Assembly: GCA_023386155.1 (NCBI GenBank)
Contig: JAEWKH010000158.1
Span: forward strand, 1 to 12,643
Length of the DNA: 12,643 nt
Source of the DNA: Pseudomonadota bacterium
GTDB taxonomy: Bacteria; Pseudomonadota; Alphaproteobacteria; Rhizobiales; Beijerinckiaceae
Direction: 5' to 3'
A program made the position numbers and the translations under genes. This document shows, piece after piece, positions 7,179-12,643 of this stretch. How positions within the stretch are numbered: the first letter of the stretch is position 1; the number at the start of each line of letters is the position of its first letter. Under the pieces are notes generated by a model. That model saw only the letters and a list, made by a program, of their open reading frames with translations, did not search any database and was not told the origin of the DNA.

Positions 7179-8375
7179 ATGTCAAAACTCCCTCCAAAGC
7201 CCCAAAACATATCCGAACGCACCCGCCTCGTTCATGCCGGCCGTGAGCCGTTCGAGCAGCACGGTTTCGTGAACACGCCGATCTATCGCGGCTCGACGGT
7301 GCTTTACCCGACGACGGACGATCTCCTGCACCGGCGCGGGCGCTATTCCTATGGAACGAAGGGAACTCCGACCACCAATTCCCTCGAAACGGCCTGGACC
7401 GAGCTGACGGGAGCGGCCGGCACGGTGCTTGCCCCTTCGGGCCTCGCCGCGGTCACGGTTGCCCTTATGTCATGCCTGAAAGCGGGCGACCATCTTCTGA
7501 TGACGGATTCGGTCTACCTGCCGACCCGGCAGTTCTGTAACGGCGTGCTCAAGAATTTTGGTGTGGAAACCACCTATTACGACCCGCAGATCGGTGCCGG
7601 GATCGAGGCTCTCATCCGTCCGAACACCACGGCGGTGTTCACGGAGGCCCCCGGTTCGCAGTCCCTCGAGATGCAGGACATCCCCGCCATCGCCGAGGTG
7701 GCGCACCGGCATGGGGCCGTCGTCCTCATGGACAACACCTGGGCGACTCCCCTGCTCTTCCCGCCCCACGAGCGCGGAGTGGACATCGCCATCGAGGCCG
7801 GCACCAAGTACCTGAGCGGCGGGTCGGACCTCCTGCTCGGCATGGTCTCGGCCAATGAGCGATGCTTCAAGCGCCTGCGTGAAACCTACGATTCCTTCGC
7901 CATGTGCCCGGGGCCGGAGGACGTTTTCCTGGGCCTGAGGGGCCTGCGCACCATGGCGCTGCGCCTGCGCGAGCACGAGAAGCAGGCGCTCGGGCTCGCC
8001 CGGTGGCTGGAAGCCCGGCCCGAGGTGGCGCAGGTGCTGCACCCGGCCCTGGAGACCTATCCCGGCCACGAGATCTGGAAGCGCGACTTCAAGGGATCGT
8101 CCGGCCTGTTCTCGGTCATCCTCAAGCCCTTCTCCGACCGGGCGCTCGCCGCCATGCTCGACGGGCTGGCCCTGTTCGGCATGGGCTATTCCTGGGGCGG
8201 CTTCGAAAGCCTCGTGATCCCCTTCAACTGCGCGACCTACCGCACGGCCACCAAGTGGGAGCCCGGCGGCCATGCCCTGCGCTTCCATATCGGGCTGGAG
8301 GATCTGGACGATCTGAAGCGGGACCTGGATGCAGGGTTTGCGCGGCTTCGGGAGGCGGACGCCAAGGCGGCCTGA
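7179..8375 (+). CDS. metC: Cystathionine beta-lyase (PLP-dependent)
   Basis: This 398-residue cytoplasmic enzyme belongs to the Cys/Met-metabolism PLP family (fold type I, gamma family). It would cleave cystathionine to homocysteine, pyruvate and ammonia in methionine synthesis; many members also split cystine. Visible active-site features are RYSYGT (55-60), the phosphate-binding turn PSGLAAV (86-92), Tyr113, Asp185 in LMDNTW (contacts the PLP ring nitrogen) and the PLP-binding Lys210 in AGTKYLSGGSD. The wording of these motifs (GTPTTNSLE, TKYLSGGSD, GYSWGGFESL near the C-terminus) fits the MetC branch found in alphaproteobacteria rather than MetB or MetZ. The length is normal. The ATG has only a weak site (TTGAAG) before it. 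It is transcribed away from aapJ and converges with the glycosyltransferase operon, with just 21 bp between the stop codons. A cystathionine gamma-lyase activity cannot be excluded from the sequence. Confidence 0.9.
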   Translation: MSKLPPKPQNISERTRLVHAGREPFEQHGFVNTPIYRGSTVLYPTTDDLLHRRGRYSYGTKGTPTTNSLETAWTELTGAAGTVLAPSGLAAVTVALMSCLKAGDHLLMTDSVYLPTRQFCNGVLKNFGVETTYYDPQIGAGIEALIRPNTTAVFTEAPGSQSLEMQDIPAIAEVAHRHGAVVLMDNTWATPLLFPPHERGVDIAIEAGTKYLSGGSDLLLGMVSANERCFKRLRETYDSFAMCPGPEDVFLGLRGLRTMALRLREHEKQALGLARWLEARPEVAQVLHPALETYPGHEIWKRDFKGSSGLFSVILKPFSDRALAAMLDGLALFGMGYSWGGFESLVIPFNCATYRTATKWEPGGHALRFHIGLEDLDDLKRDLDAGFARLREADAKAA

Positions 8376-8396
8376 GGCTTGTCGGGGCTTCGGCCG

Positions 8397-8762
8397 CTAT
8401 TGTGCCGAGGCCTCGACCTCGGAGCCGGAGACGACAGCGCCTCCGGCTTTCTTTTTCTCCTTCGCGATCAGCATCATGTTTCGGACATAGATGAAGATCG
8501 AGAAGAGCTGGGGCAGGATGATCACGATATCGCGCCGGGCGAGGCCGTAGACCAGCGTCATCAGGCCACCGATGATCGAGAGAATCCAGAATCCGACGGG
8601 AATGACGCTCTTTTCCGCCTTTTCGCTGGCGATCCACTGGACGAAGAAGCGCGCACCGAAGACGAACTGGGCCAGAACGCCGAAGGCGGCCCACAGATCG
8701 AAGCGGGCAACGACCACATCGTAGAAAAATAGTCCCAGATCGTGGGAAAGGCGCATCAACAT
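8397..8762 (-). CDS. Small membrane protein with LAB_N domain
   Basis: This 121-residue protein is a free-standing version of the domain found at the N-terminus of some lipid-A-disaccharide synthases (LAB_N). It has three hydrophobic helices (about 22-40, 53-73, 78-98) and a charged, Lys/Glu-rich tail. Conserved features visible are FGARFFVQWIASE (35-47), the proline-containing SVIPVGFWILSIIGG (52-66) and YVRN (92-95). Its ATG (8762) overlaps the GT2 stop codon in TGATG, and AGGAA lies at proper spacing inside the GT2 gene, so it is translationally coupled to it. The longer frame starting at 8813 lies inside the GT2 gene and is rejected. The biochemical role of stand-alone LAB_N proteins is not known to me. 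The position suggests a membrane partner or lipid-carrier flipping component for the adjacent glycosyltransferases, which is inference. Confidence 0.85.
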   Translation of the reverse strand: MLMRLSHDLGLFFYDVVVARFDLWAAFGVLAQFVFGARFFVQWIASEKAEKSVIPVGFWILSIIGGLMTLVYGLARRDIVIILPQLFSIFIYVRNMMLIAKEKKKAGGAVVSGSEVEASAQ

Positions 8763-9496
8763 CAGACGATTTCCTGAGCAACGGGCACGCGGCGGCGGCG
8801 GCGGATCAACCACCAGACTCCGGCTAAATCAAGGATGCCGACCCACAGGCGGTCGAACATACCATAATTCGACCGACCGGCATGGCGGGGGCGGTCGACC
8901 ACGTCCACATGGGCGATCTGGAAGCCTTCCCGCTTGACCAGGGCCGGCATGAAGCGGTGCAGGGCGTCGAAATAAGGCAGCCGCAGATAGACGTCGCGGC
9001 GGAAGGCCTTGAGCCCGCAACCCGTGTCCCGCGTCCCGTCCTTCAGAATCCTGCCGCGAACCCCATTGGCGATGCGGGACTGCCACTTCTTGTAGGCGCC
9101 GTCCTTACGCCCTACCCGCTGCCCGGCGACGAGGGCGACCTGCGGATCGGCCAGGGCCGCCACGAGCTGGGGGATGAAGGCCGGATCGTTCTGCCCGTCC
9201 CCGTCGAGGGTCACGACGACGGGCCCGAGAGCCGCGTGGACGCCGGTGCGAACGGCCGCGCTCTGGCCGCAGCTTGCCTCATGCCGCACGAGACGCAGCC
9301 AGGGCCGGGTCGCGCGGGCGCTCAGAACCTGCTCCACCGTCCCGTCCGTCGACCCGTCGTCCACGTAGATCACCTCGAAGGGCGAGAGCGGCGCGCAGGC
9401 GCGTTCGATCTCCTCCACCAGGGGGAGGATGTTGAGCGCCTCGTTCTTGACAGGCACCACGACGCTGATGCGGGGGGCCGGAGAAAGGTCAGTCAT
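8762..9496 (-). CDS. GT2 polyprenyl-phosphate glycosyltransferase (DPM1/ArnC/RgtE-like)
   Basis: This 244-residue family 2 glycosyltransferase should attach a sugar from a nucleotide donor to a polyprenyl phosphate on the cytoplasmic side of the inner membrane. Visible motifs are ISVVVPVKNEALNI (10-23), the nucleotide-binding VDDGSTDGT (45-53), the metal-binding DGDGQ (98-102), DTGCGLKAFRR (157-167), HRFMPAL (180-186) and the DPM1-type end RPRHAGRSNYG (202-212). The C-terminus has only one hydrophobic stretch (about 217-231) followed by Arg-rich RRRRR, so unlike ArnC or GtrB it lacks a clear pair of membrane helices; the following LAB_N protein may supply the anchor. It lies 47 bp after the GT83 gene. 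The start has a poor ribosome binding site, but a five-codon leader frame with a good site overlaps it. The sugar cannot be read from the sequence; galacturonate, by analogy with rhizobial RgtE, or a hexose is possible. Confidence 0.9.
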   Translation of the reverse strand: MTDLSPAPRISVVVPVKNEALNILPLVEEIERACAPLSPFEVIYVDDGSTDGTVEQVLSARATRPWLRLVRHEASCGQSAAVRTGVHAALGPVVVTLDGDGQNDPAFIPQLVAALADPQVALVAGQRVGRKDGAYKKWQSRIANGVRGRILKDGTRDTGCGLKAFRRDVYLRLPYFDALHRFMPALVKREGFQIAHVDVVDRPRHAGRSNYGMFDRLWVGILDLAGVWWLIRRRRRVPVAQEIV

Positions 9497-9526
9497 CCGT
9501 TACGGGCCATCGCTGGCCGCCTCTCT
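9493..9526 (-). promoter_or_regulatory. Possible five-codon leader ORF coupled to the GT2 gene
   Basis: On the minus strand, AGAGAGG (9520-9526) is followed at 9 bases by an ATG (9510) opening a five-codon frame, MARNG, whose TGA overlaps the GT2 start in ATGA (9496-9493). The GT2 gene itself has no good ribosome binding site, and an in-frame TAA lies just two codons before its ATG, so it cannot start further upstream. Coupled reinitiation is thus a plausible way to translate it. The hairpin GGCCA-TCGC-TGGCC (9505-9518) covers the leader ATG. Short frames arise easily by chance, so confidence is low. Confidence 0.35.
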
Positions 9527-9543
9527 AAAAGTGCCGTCAGGGC

Positions 9544-11253
9544 TCAGAAGCCCATCGCATAAACCGCGATGTCGACCCGCCGCCCGCTGTTGATATTGAA
9601 TCCCTGGATCCGGGTCGAGAGCGCGGGCTGCTGGTTCAGACGCGCGCTCTCCGCCCGGAACTCGTCCTCATAGCGCTTTTCCACGAAAACGACACGGCAC
9701 CCGCCCTGCCCCAGGAAGGCGGAAGCCTGCGCCCCCGAGTCGACCATGTCGAGATCCGTTCCCGTCAGGAAGACGAGGCTGGGCTCCCGATAGCCCAGGG
9801 TCGCGACCTGAGGGTTCCCGCAAGGCACGTTGCGGGCGGCCTCGGCCAGGCGATCCGATATCTTGAGGGAGCGCAGATCGAGCTGGGCGAAGCCAAAGAC
9901 GCCGATGGCCAGGAAGACCGCCGAGACGAAGCTCGCCCAGAGGGTCGGGACCATCCGGTTCTTCACGAAGAGCCGCCAGGCCCACAGGGCGAGGAGCGAG
10001 GACATCACGAGGAAGGGAAGCGCCCGGAAGGGCGGCATCCCGTCGAAGGACCAGCCGACGGCCGAAAGTCCCACCGTCAGTCCCACCGGGATGAACGGGA
10101 TCAGCACGGTCGCCAGCTTGGCCGCGGGCCGGTGCGGCCCGACGAAATGACGCGAGATGGCCATGATCGTGACGATCGCCACGGCCGGCAGGAGCGGCAG
10201 CGTATAGTGCGGGAGCTTCGTCGGCACCGCCTCGAAGACGAGCCAGGACGGCACGATCCAGGCAAGCGCGAAGGCCACCGGCTCCTCGCGGCGGTGGATC
10301 CAGGCAAAGGGCACTGCGATGGCCGCCAGAACGGCTCCCGGCCAGAACGTGGCGAAGAACGAGAGCAGGTAGAATCCGGGCGGGGCCCAGTGGTATCTCT
10401 GCGCCGTGCCGACCTTGCCCAACATGTCGTGGCCGACGGCTTCGGAATAGAACGCGCCGCCCGTCTTCAGCGCGATGGCGACGAACCAGGGCAGCACGAC
10501 GGCCAGGGTGAAGACGGCGCCGAGCCACGGCCGCAGGGTCAGGAGCCAGCGGGCGGAGCGCTCCCGGTAGGAAAGAACGGCGGCCGTCAGACCCGCGAAC
10601 ATGAGGACGAGCGGCCCCTTGATCAGAAGCCCGAGGGCGAACCCGGTCCAGAAGATCAGCAGCGCTCGCCGGGGCAGAACACCGGCGCCGCGGCTCAGAT
10701 AGGCCCGCGCGAGCCCGCCCATGACCGCGACGGAGCAGGCGGCGAGTATGGCGTCCGTTTTGGCGAGGCGCGCCTCGACCATGAGAATCACGCATGTGGC
10801 CATCAGGGCCGCCGTCAGGAAGGCTCCTCGCCGGCCGAAGAAGGCCAGGGCCGCCCAATAGGTCAGCAGGACCGTCGCGATGGCGCCGAACAGGGAAGGA
10901 AGCCGGTAGAGGGCGATCGTGGTCCGTGCCTCGGGCACGCCCAGTGCCTGCCCGATGGCCACGGTGGCGCTCTGCATCCAGTAGATGCCGACCGGCTTCT
11001 TGTGCCGCGCCTCGTCCTGGAAGCGGATATCGACGAAATCGCCGGTTTCCAGCATCTGCTTGGATGCCTGGGCATAGCGGGGCTCGTCCCGGTCCATGGG
11101 CTGGAGCGAGGTGAAGCCCGGCAGGAAGCAGGCGAGCGACAGCAGCACCAGAACGGCGCAGAGGCGGGCATGGCTCCGCTCGACGACACTCGTCAGCTTG
11201 GCCACGGAGATGTTGCGCAAAGACATCCGCTGCTGGGGGACAGAACCGTCCAT
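9544..11253 (-). CDS. ArnT-like GT83/PMT-family membrane glycosyltransferase
   Basis: This 569-residue integral inner-membrane enzyme would take a sugar from a polyprenyl-phosphate carrier and add it to lipid A or another envelope acceptor on the periplasmic face. The first periplasmic loop carries the catalytic pattern MDRDEPRYA (53-61) and then KKPVGIYWM (85-93), matching the DE-RYA and KPP-YW signatures of ArnT and related GT83/GT39 enzymes. About a dozen hydrophobic segments follow to about residue 430, and a soluble C-terminal part of about 130 residues ends the protein, as in ArnT. The start was set at the ATG 11253, which has GGAG (11260-11263) six bases before it; a TTG one codon earlier is less likely. 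It heads the three-gene operon with the GT2 and LAB_N genes. The acceptor and sugar (aminoarabinose, galacturonate or other) are not decided; no other arn gene is in the window. Confidence 0.9.
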   Translation of the reverse strand: MDGSVPQQRMSLRNISVAKLTSVVERSHARLCAVLVLLSLACFLPGFTSLQPMDRDEPRYAQASKQMLETGDFVDIRFQDEARHKKPVGIYWMQSATVAIGQALGVPEARTTIALYRLPSLFGAIATVLLTYWAALAFFGRRGAFLTAALMATCVILMVEARLAKTDAILAACSVAVMGGLARAYLSRGAGVLPRRALLIFWTGFALGLLIKGPLVLMFAGLTAAVLSYRERSARWLLTLRPWLGAVFTLAVVLPWFVAIALKTGGAFYSEAVGHDMLGKVGTAQRYHWAPPGFYLLSFFATFWPGAVLAAIAVPFAWIHRREEPVAFALAWIVPSWLVFEAVPTKLPHYTLPLLPAVAIVTIMAISRHFVGPHRPAAKLATVLIPFIPVGLTVGLSAVGWSFDGMPPFRALPFLVMSSLLALWAWRLFVKNRMVPTLWASFVSAVFLAIGVFGFAQLDLRSLKISDRLAEAARNVPCGNPQVATLGYREPSLVFLTGTDLDMVDSGAQASAFLGQGGCRVVFVEKRYEDEFRAESARLNQQPALSTRIQGFNINSGRRVDIAVYAMGF

Positions 11254-11348
11254 CAATCACTCCGGAGGCGGGCAATCCTTCGTGCCGACGGGACTTACCG
11301 CGGCACAGGTCCATCAAACCGCGTGATGTCCTCTAAACCCGGCGGGAA

Positions 11349-11359
11349 GTCAAATTGAC
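11349..11359. promoter_or_regulatory. GTCAA-A-TTGAC palindrome in divergent intergenic region
   Basis: A perfect 11-bp palindrome lies in the 190-bp gap between the GT83 operon and the small secreted protein gene. It offers a TTGAC -35-like element on each strand: TTGACG (11355-11360) on plus and TTGACT on minus. No good -10 follows at 16-18 bp on either side (TCCCAG on plus), so it may be an operator half-site pair or a weak divergent promoter. The rest of the gap shows nothing recognisable. Confidence 0.3.
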
Positions 11360-11443
11360 GGAAGGTAGCGGGACGGCTCCCAGGAACACGGACGCTCAAG
11401 CCGGCATTGCCTGGAAGGTCAGGCTCGTTCCCGGAGGTCCCTC

Positions 11444-11734
11444 ATGAACCGATCCGTCCTATGGTGCGGCATAGCTCTTCTGATGCTCTCGGCTTCCCCT
11501 TCGATGGCGCTCGATCAACCCGTGGTCTGGCGGGACGAGGACACGGGCTGCGCCTATCTCCTCACGCCCCAGGGCGGCATCTCCCCTCGCCACCGCCGCG
11601 ACGGCACGCTGGATTGTCCCGACGTGGCCGCGAATGCAGGTGTCGTCGAGAACATGGGGCGCGACCTCGCGCGTGGTCTCGACGCCCTGCAGCGCGAGGT
11701 CGAGCGCCTGCGAGAGCGATACAACCGACCCTGA
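11444..11734 (+). CDS. Small secreted protein of unknown function
   Basis: I do not recognise a family for this 96-residue protein, but it looks like a real gene. A strong ribosome binding site, GGAGGT (11433-11438), stands five bases before the ATG. A Sec signal peptide is clear: MNR, hydrophobic 5-19, and a likely cut after Ser20-Met-Ala22, giving a mature protein of about 74 residues in the periplasm or outside. The mature part has two cysteines (Cys36 and Cys58) that could form one disulfide, a central Gly/Arg-rich stretch, and a charged C-terminal helix (about 68-93, NMGRDLARGLDALQREVERL) with heptad-like Leu/Val spacing that may form a coiled coil. Cys8 lies in the signal sequence and is not in a lipobox. 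The gene stands alone, divergent from the GT83 operon and 72 bp before rtcB. Confidence 0.75.
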   Translation: MNRSVLWCGIALLMLSASPSMALDQPVVWRDEDTGCAYLLTPQGGISPRHRRDGTLDCPDVAANAGVVENMGRDLARGLDALQREVERLRERYNRP

Positions 11735-11765
11735 TCTTATTGTTTCATAGTTTCATTTTCGCTAG

Positions 11766-11791
11766 GGATGTTCCTCGAGGATGTTCCTGGA
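11766..11791 (+). repeat. 13-bp tandem duplication in the rtcB leader
   Basis: GGATGTTCCTCGA (11766-11778) is followed at once by GGATGTTCCTGGA (11779-11791), two copies with one mismatch. The unit is not a multiple of three, so its two ATGs are in different frames: 11768 is in phase with rtcB, and 11781 opens a nine-codon frame whose TGA overlaps the rtcB TTG start. The duplication sits directly before the rtcB ribosome binding site. Confidence 0.85.
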
Positions 11792-11806
11792 GAGAGGAGA
11801 GCATCA

Positions 11807-12643
11807 TTGACGGCGAACACGCGCATCTATGGCGAGCACGACGAGAAGACGATCAGGCAGCTGGACCGCTGCATGCAGGTCGGCAGCGCCGTGAAGGGTG
11901 TGTTGTGCGCGGACGGCCATCTCGGCTATGCGCACCCCATCGGCGGCGTGATTGCCTACGAGGAGCATATTTCCATCAGCGGCGTCGGGTTCGACATCGC
12001 CTGCGGGAACATGGCCGTCCGGCTGGATACCCGCTACGAGGACATTGCCGCCCAGACGGGGCGCATCCTCTCCGACATCGGCCGCACCATCAGCTTCGGG
12101 ATCGGGCAGAGGAACGCCGTGGCGGTCGACCACGAGCTGTTCGAATCGCCGCTTTGGGACGAGGCCGGCGTCAGGGATCTCAAGAAATTGGCCTCAGGCC
12201 AGCTCGGGACGGTCGGATCCGGCAATCACTACGTGGACCTGTTCGAGGACGAGGAAGGGTTCGTCTGGATCGGGGTGCATTTCGGCTCCCGCGGCCTCGG
12301 CCACAAGATCACCACCCAGCACCTTGCCCTGGTCGGGGCGAAGGACGGCATGGAGGTCGACCCTGCCCTCGTCCACCAGGACAGCGAGATCGGCCGCAGC
12401 TACATCGCCGGGGTGAAGCTTGGCGGGCTCTATGCCTATGCCGGACGTGAATGGGTGGTCGAGCGCGTGCGCCAGATCATCGGCGGGCAGGTGACGGACA
12501 TGGTCCACAATCATCACAACTTCGTCTGGCGGGAGAGCCACGGCGACAAGGAATACTGGGTGGTCCGCAAGGGTGCGACGCCGGCTTTTCCCGGACAGCG
12601 CGGTTTCGTCGGCGGCTCCATGGGCGACAATGCGGTGATCCTT
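11807..12643 (+). CDS. RtcB-family RNA ligase (3' end beyond window)
   Basis: This is the first 279 codons of an RtcB-type RNA ligase, which by family joins 2',3'-cyclic phosphate or 3'-phosphate RNA ends to 5'-OH ends using GTP and Mn2+ in RNA repair. Visible motifs are ADGHLGY (35-41), the metal-site GVGFDIACG with Asp63 and Cys66, GSGNH (137-141), HFGSRGLGH (158-166), VHNHHN (233-238), RKGATPA (254-260) and GGSMG (269-273). These carry metal-ligand candidates Asp63, Cys66, His141, His158 and His234. The histidine that becomes guanylylated should lie past the window edge, so activity cannot be confirmed; family members are about 400-480 residues. The TTG start was chosen because AGGAGA (11795-11800) is six bases before it and homologues I recall begin with this same stretch; an in-frame ATG at 11768 has a poor site. 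No RtcA or RtcR gene and no sigma-54 promoter are seen upstream. Confidence 0.88.
   Translation, partial: MTANTRIYGEHDEKTIRQLDRCMQVGSAVKGVLCADGHLGYAHPIGGVIAYEEHISISGVGFDIACGNMAVRLDTRYEDIAAQTGRILSDIGRTISFGIGQRNAVAVDHELFESPLWDEAGVRDLKKLASGQLGTVGSGNHYVDLFEDEEGFVWIGVHFGSRGLGHKITTQHLALVGAKDGMEVDPALVHQDSEIGRSYIAGVKLGGLYAYAGREWVVERVRQIIGGQVTDMVHNHHNFVWRESHGDKEYWVVRKGATPAFPGQRGFVGGSMGDNAVIL

Noticed and set aside
9668..11317. 549-codon minus-strand frame overlapping the GT83 gene
   Set aside because: Shifted-frame shadow; the GT83 frame carries the catalytic motifs and membrane helices.
11735..11806. Sigma-54 (RtcR-type) promoter before rtcB
   Set aside because: No TGGCAC-N5-TTGC pattern is present; a TTGTTT at 11740 has only a poor -10 (TAGGGA) after it.
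1..12643. CRISPR array, insertion sequence, prophage or defence island
   Set aside because: No spaced direct repeats, transposase, integrase or defence-type domain found on either strand; codon use looks uniform throughout.

Overview
The window looks like chromosomal DNA of a high-GC alphaproteobacterium, most likely of the order Hyphomicrobiales (Rhizobiales; Microvirga-, Bosea- or Methylobacterium-like). This rests on three things: a complete aapJ-aapQ-aapM-aapP general amino acid transporter close to the Rhizobium type, an intergenic palindrome with a CCCCGG-CTTGA-CCGGGG-like core of the kind common in this order, and strong G/C preference at third codon positions. The genus is inferred by recall, not by a search.

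Layout, left to right. (1) 1-659: a tRNA-Asn(GUU) gene with encoded CCA, flanked by DNA without a convincing protein gene. (2) 660-2260, + strand: an AlaX-type alanyl-tRNA editing hydrolase followed 23 bp later by a two-domain 3-mercaptopyruvate sulfurtransferase (SseA), probably one operon. (3) 2261-2460: a palindromic intergenic repeat and the terminator of the next operon. (4) 6946 down to 2461, - strand: aapJ (periplasmic binding protein), a strong hairpin, then tightly spaced aapQ, aapM and aapP (two permeases and the ATPase). (5) 6947-7178: a divergent control region with back-to-back CTTGAC motifs and nested palindromes. (6) 7179-8375, + strand: a PLP-dependent cystathionine beta-lyase (MetC). 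(7) 11253 down to 8397, - strand: an ArnT-like GT83 membrane glycosyltransferase, a GT2 polyprenyl-phosphate glycosyltransferase, and a small three-helix LAB_N-domain membrane protein whose start overlaps the GT2 stop. (8) 11444-11734, + strand: a small secreted protein of unknown function. (9) 11807 to the window edge, + strand: an RtcB-family RNA ligase with a TTG start, cut off by the window end after 279 codons.

How the genes work together. AapJQMP imports L-amino acids. MetC splits cystathionine (and possibly cystine), and SseA moves sulfur from mercaptopyruvate, a cysteine catabolite. AlaX hydrolyses Ser/Gly-tRNA-Ala errors, so the left two thirds of the window has an amino acid and sulfur theme, although this may be coincidence. 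The GT83/GT2/LAB_N operon most plausibly makes a lipid-linked sugar on the cytoplasmic face and transfers it to lipid A, LPS core or another envelope acceptor on the periplasmic face.

I see no mobile element, CRISPR array, defence system or prophage. The region is mostly ordinary core metabolism. The points worth a second look are the stand-alone LAB_N partner of the glycosyltransferases, a possible five-codon leader ORF coupled to the GT2 gene, the duplicated leader of rtcB, and the palindromes in the intergenic regions.
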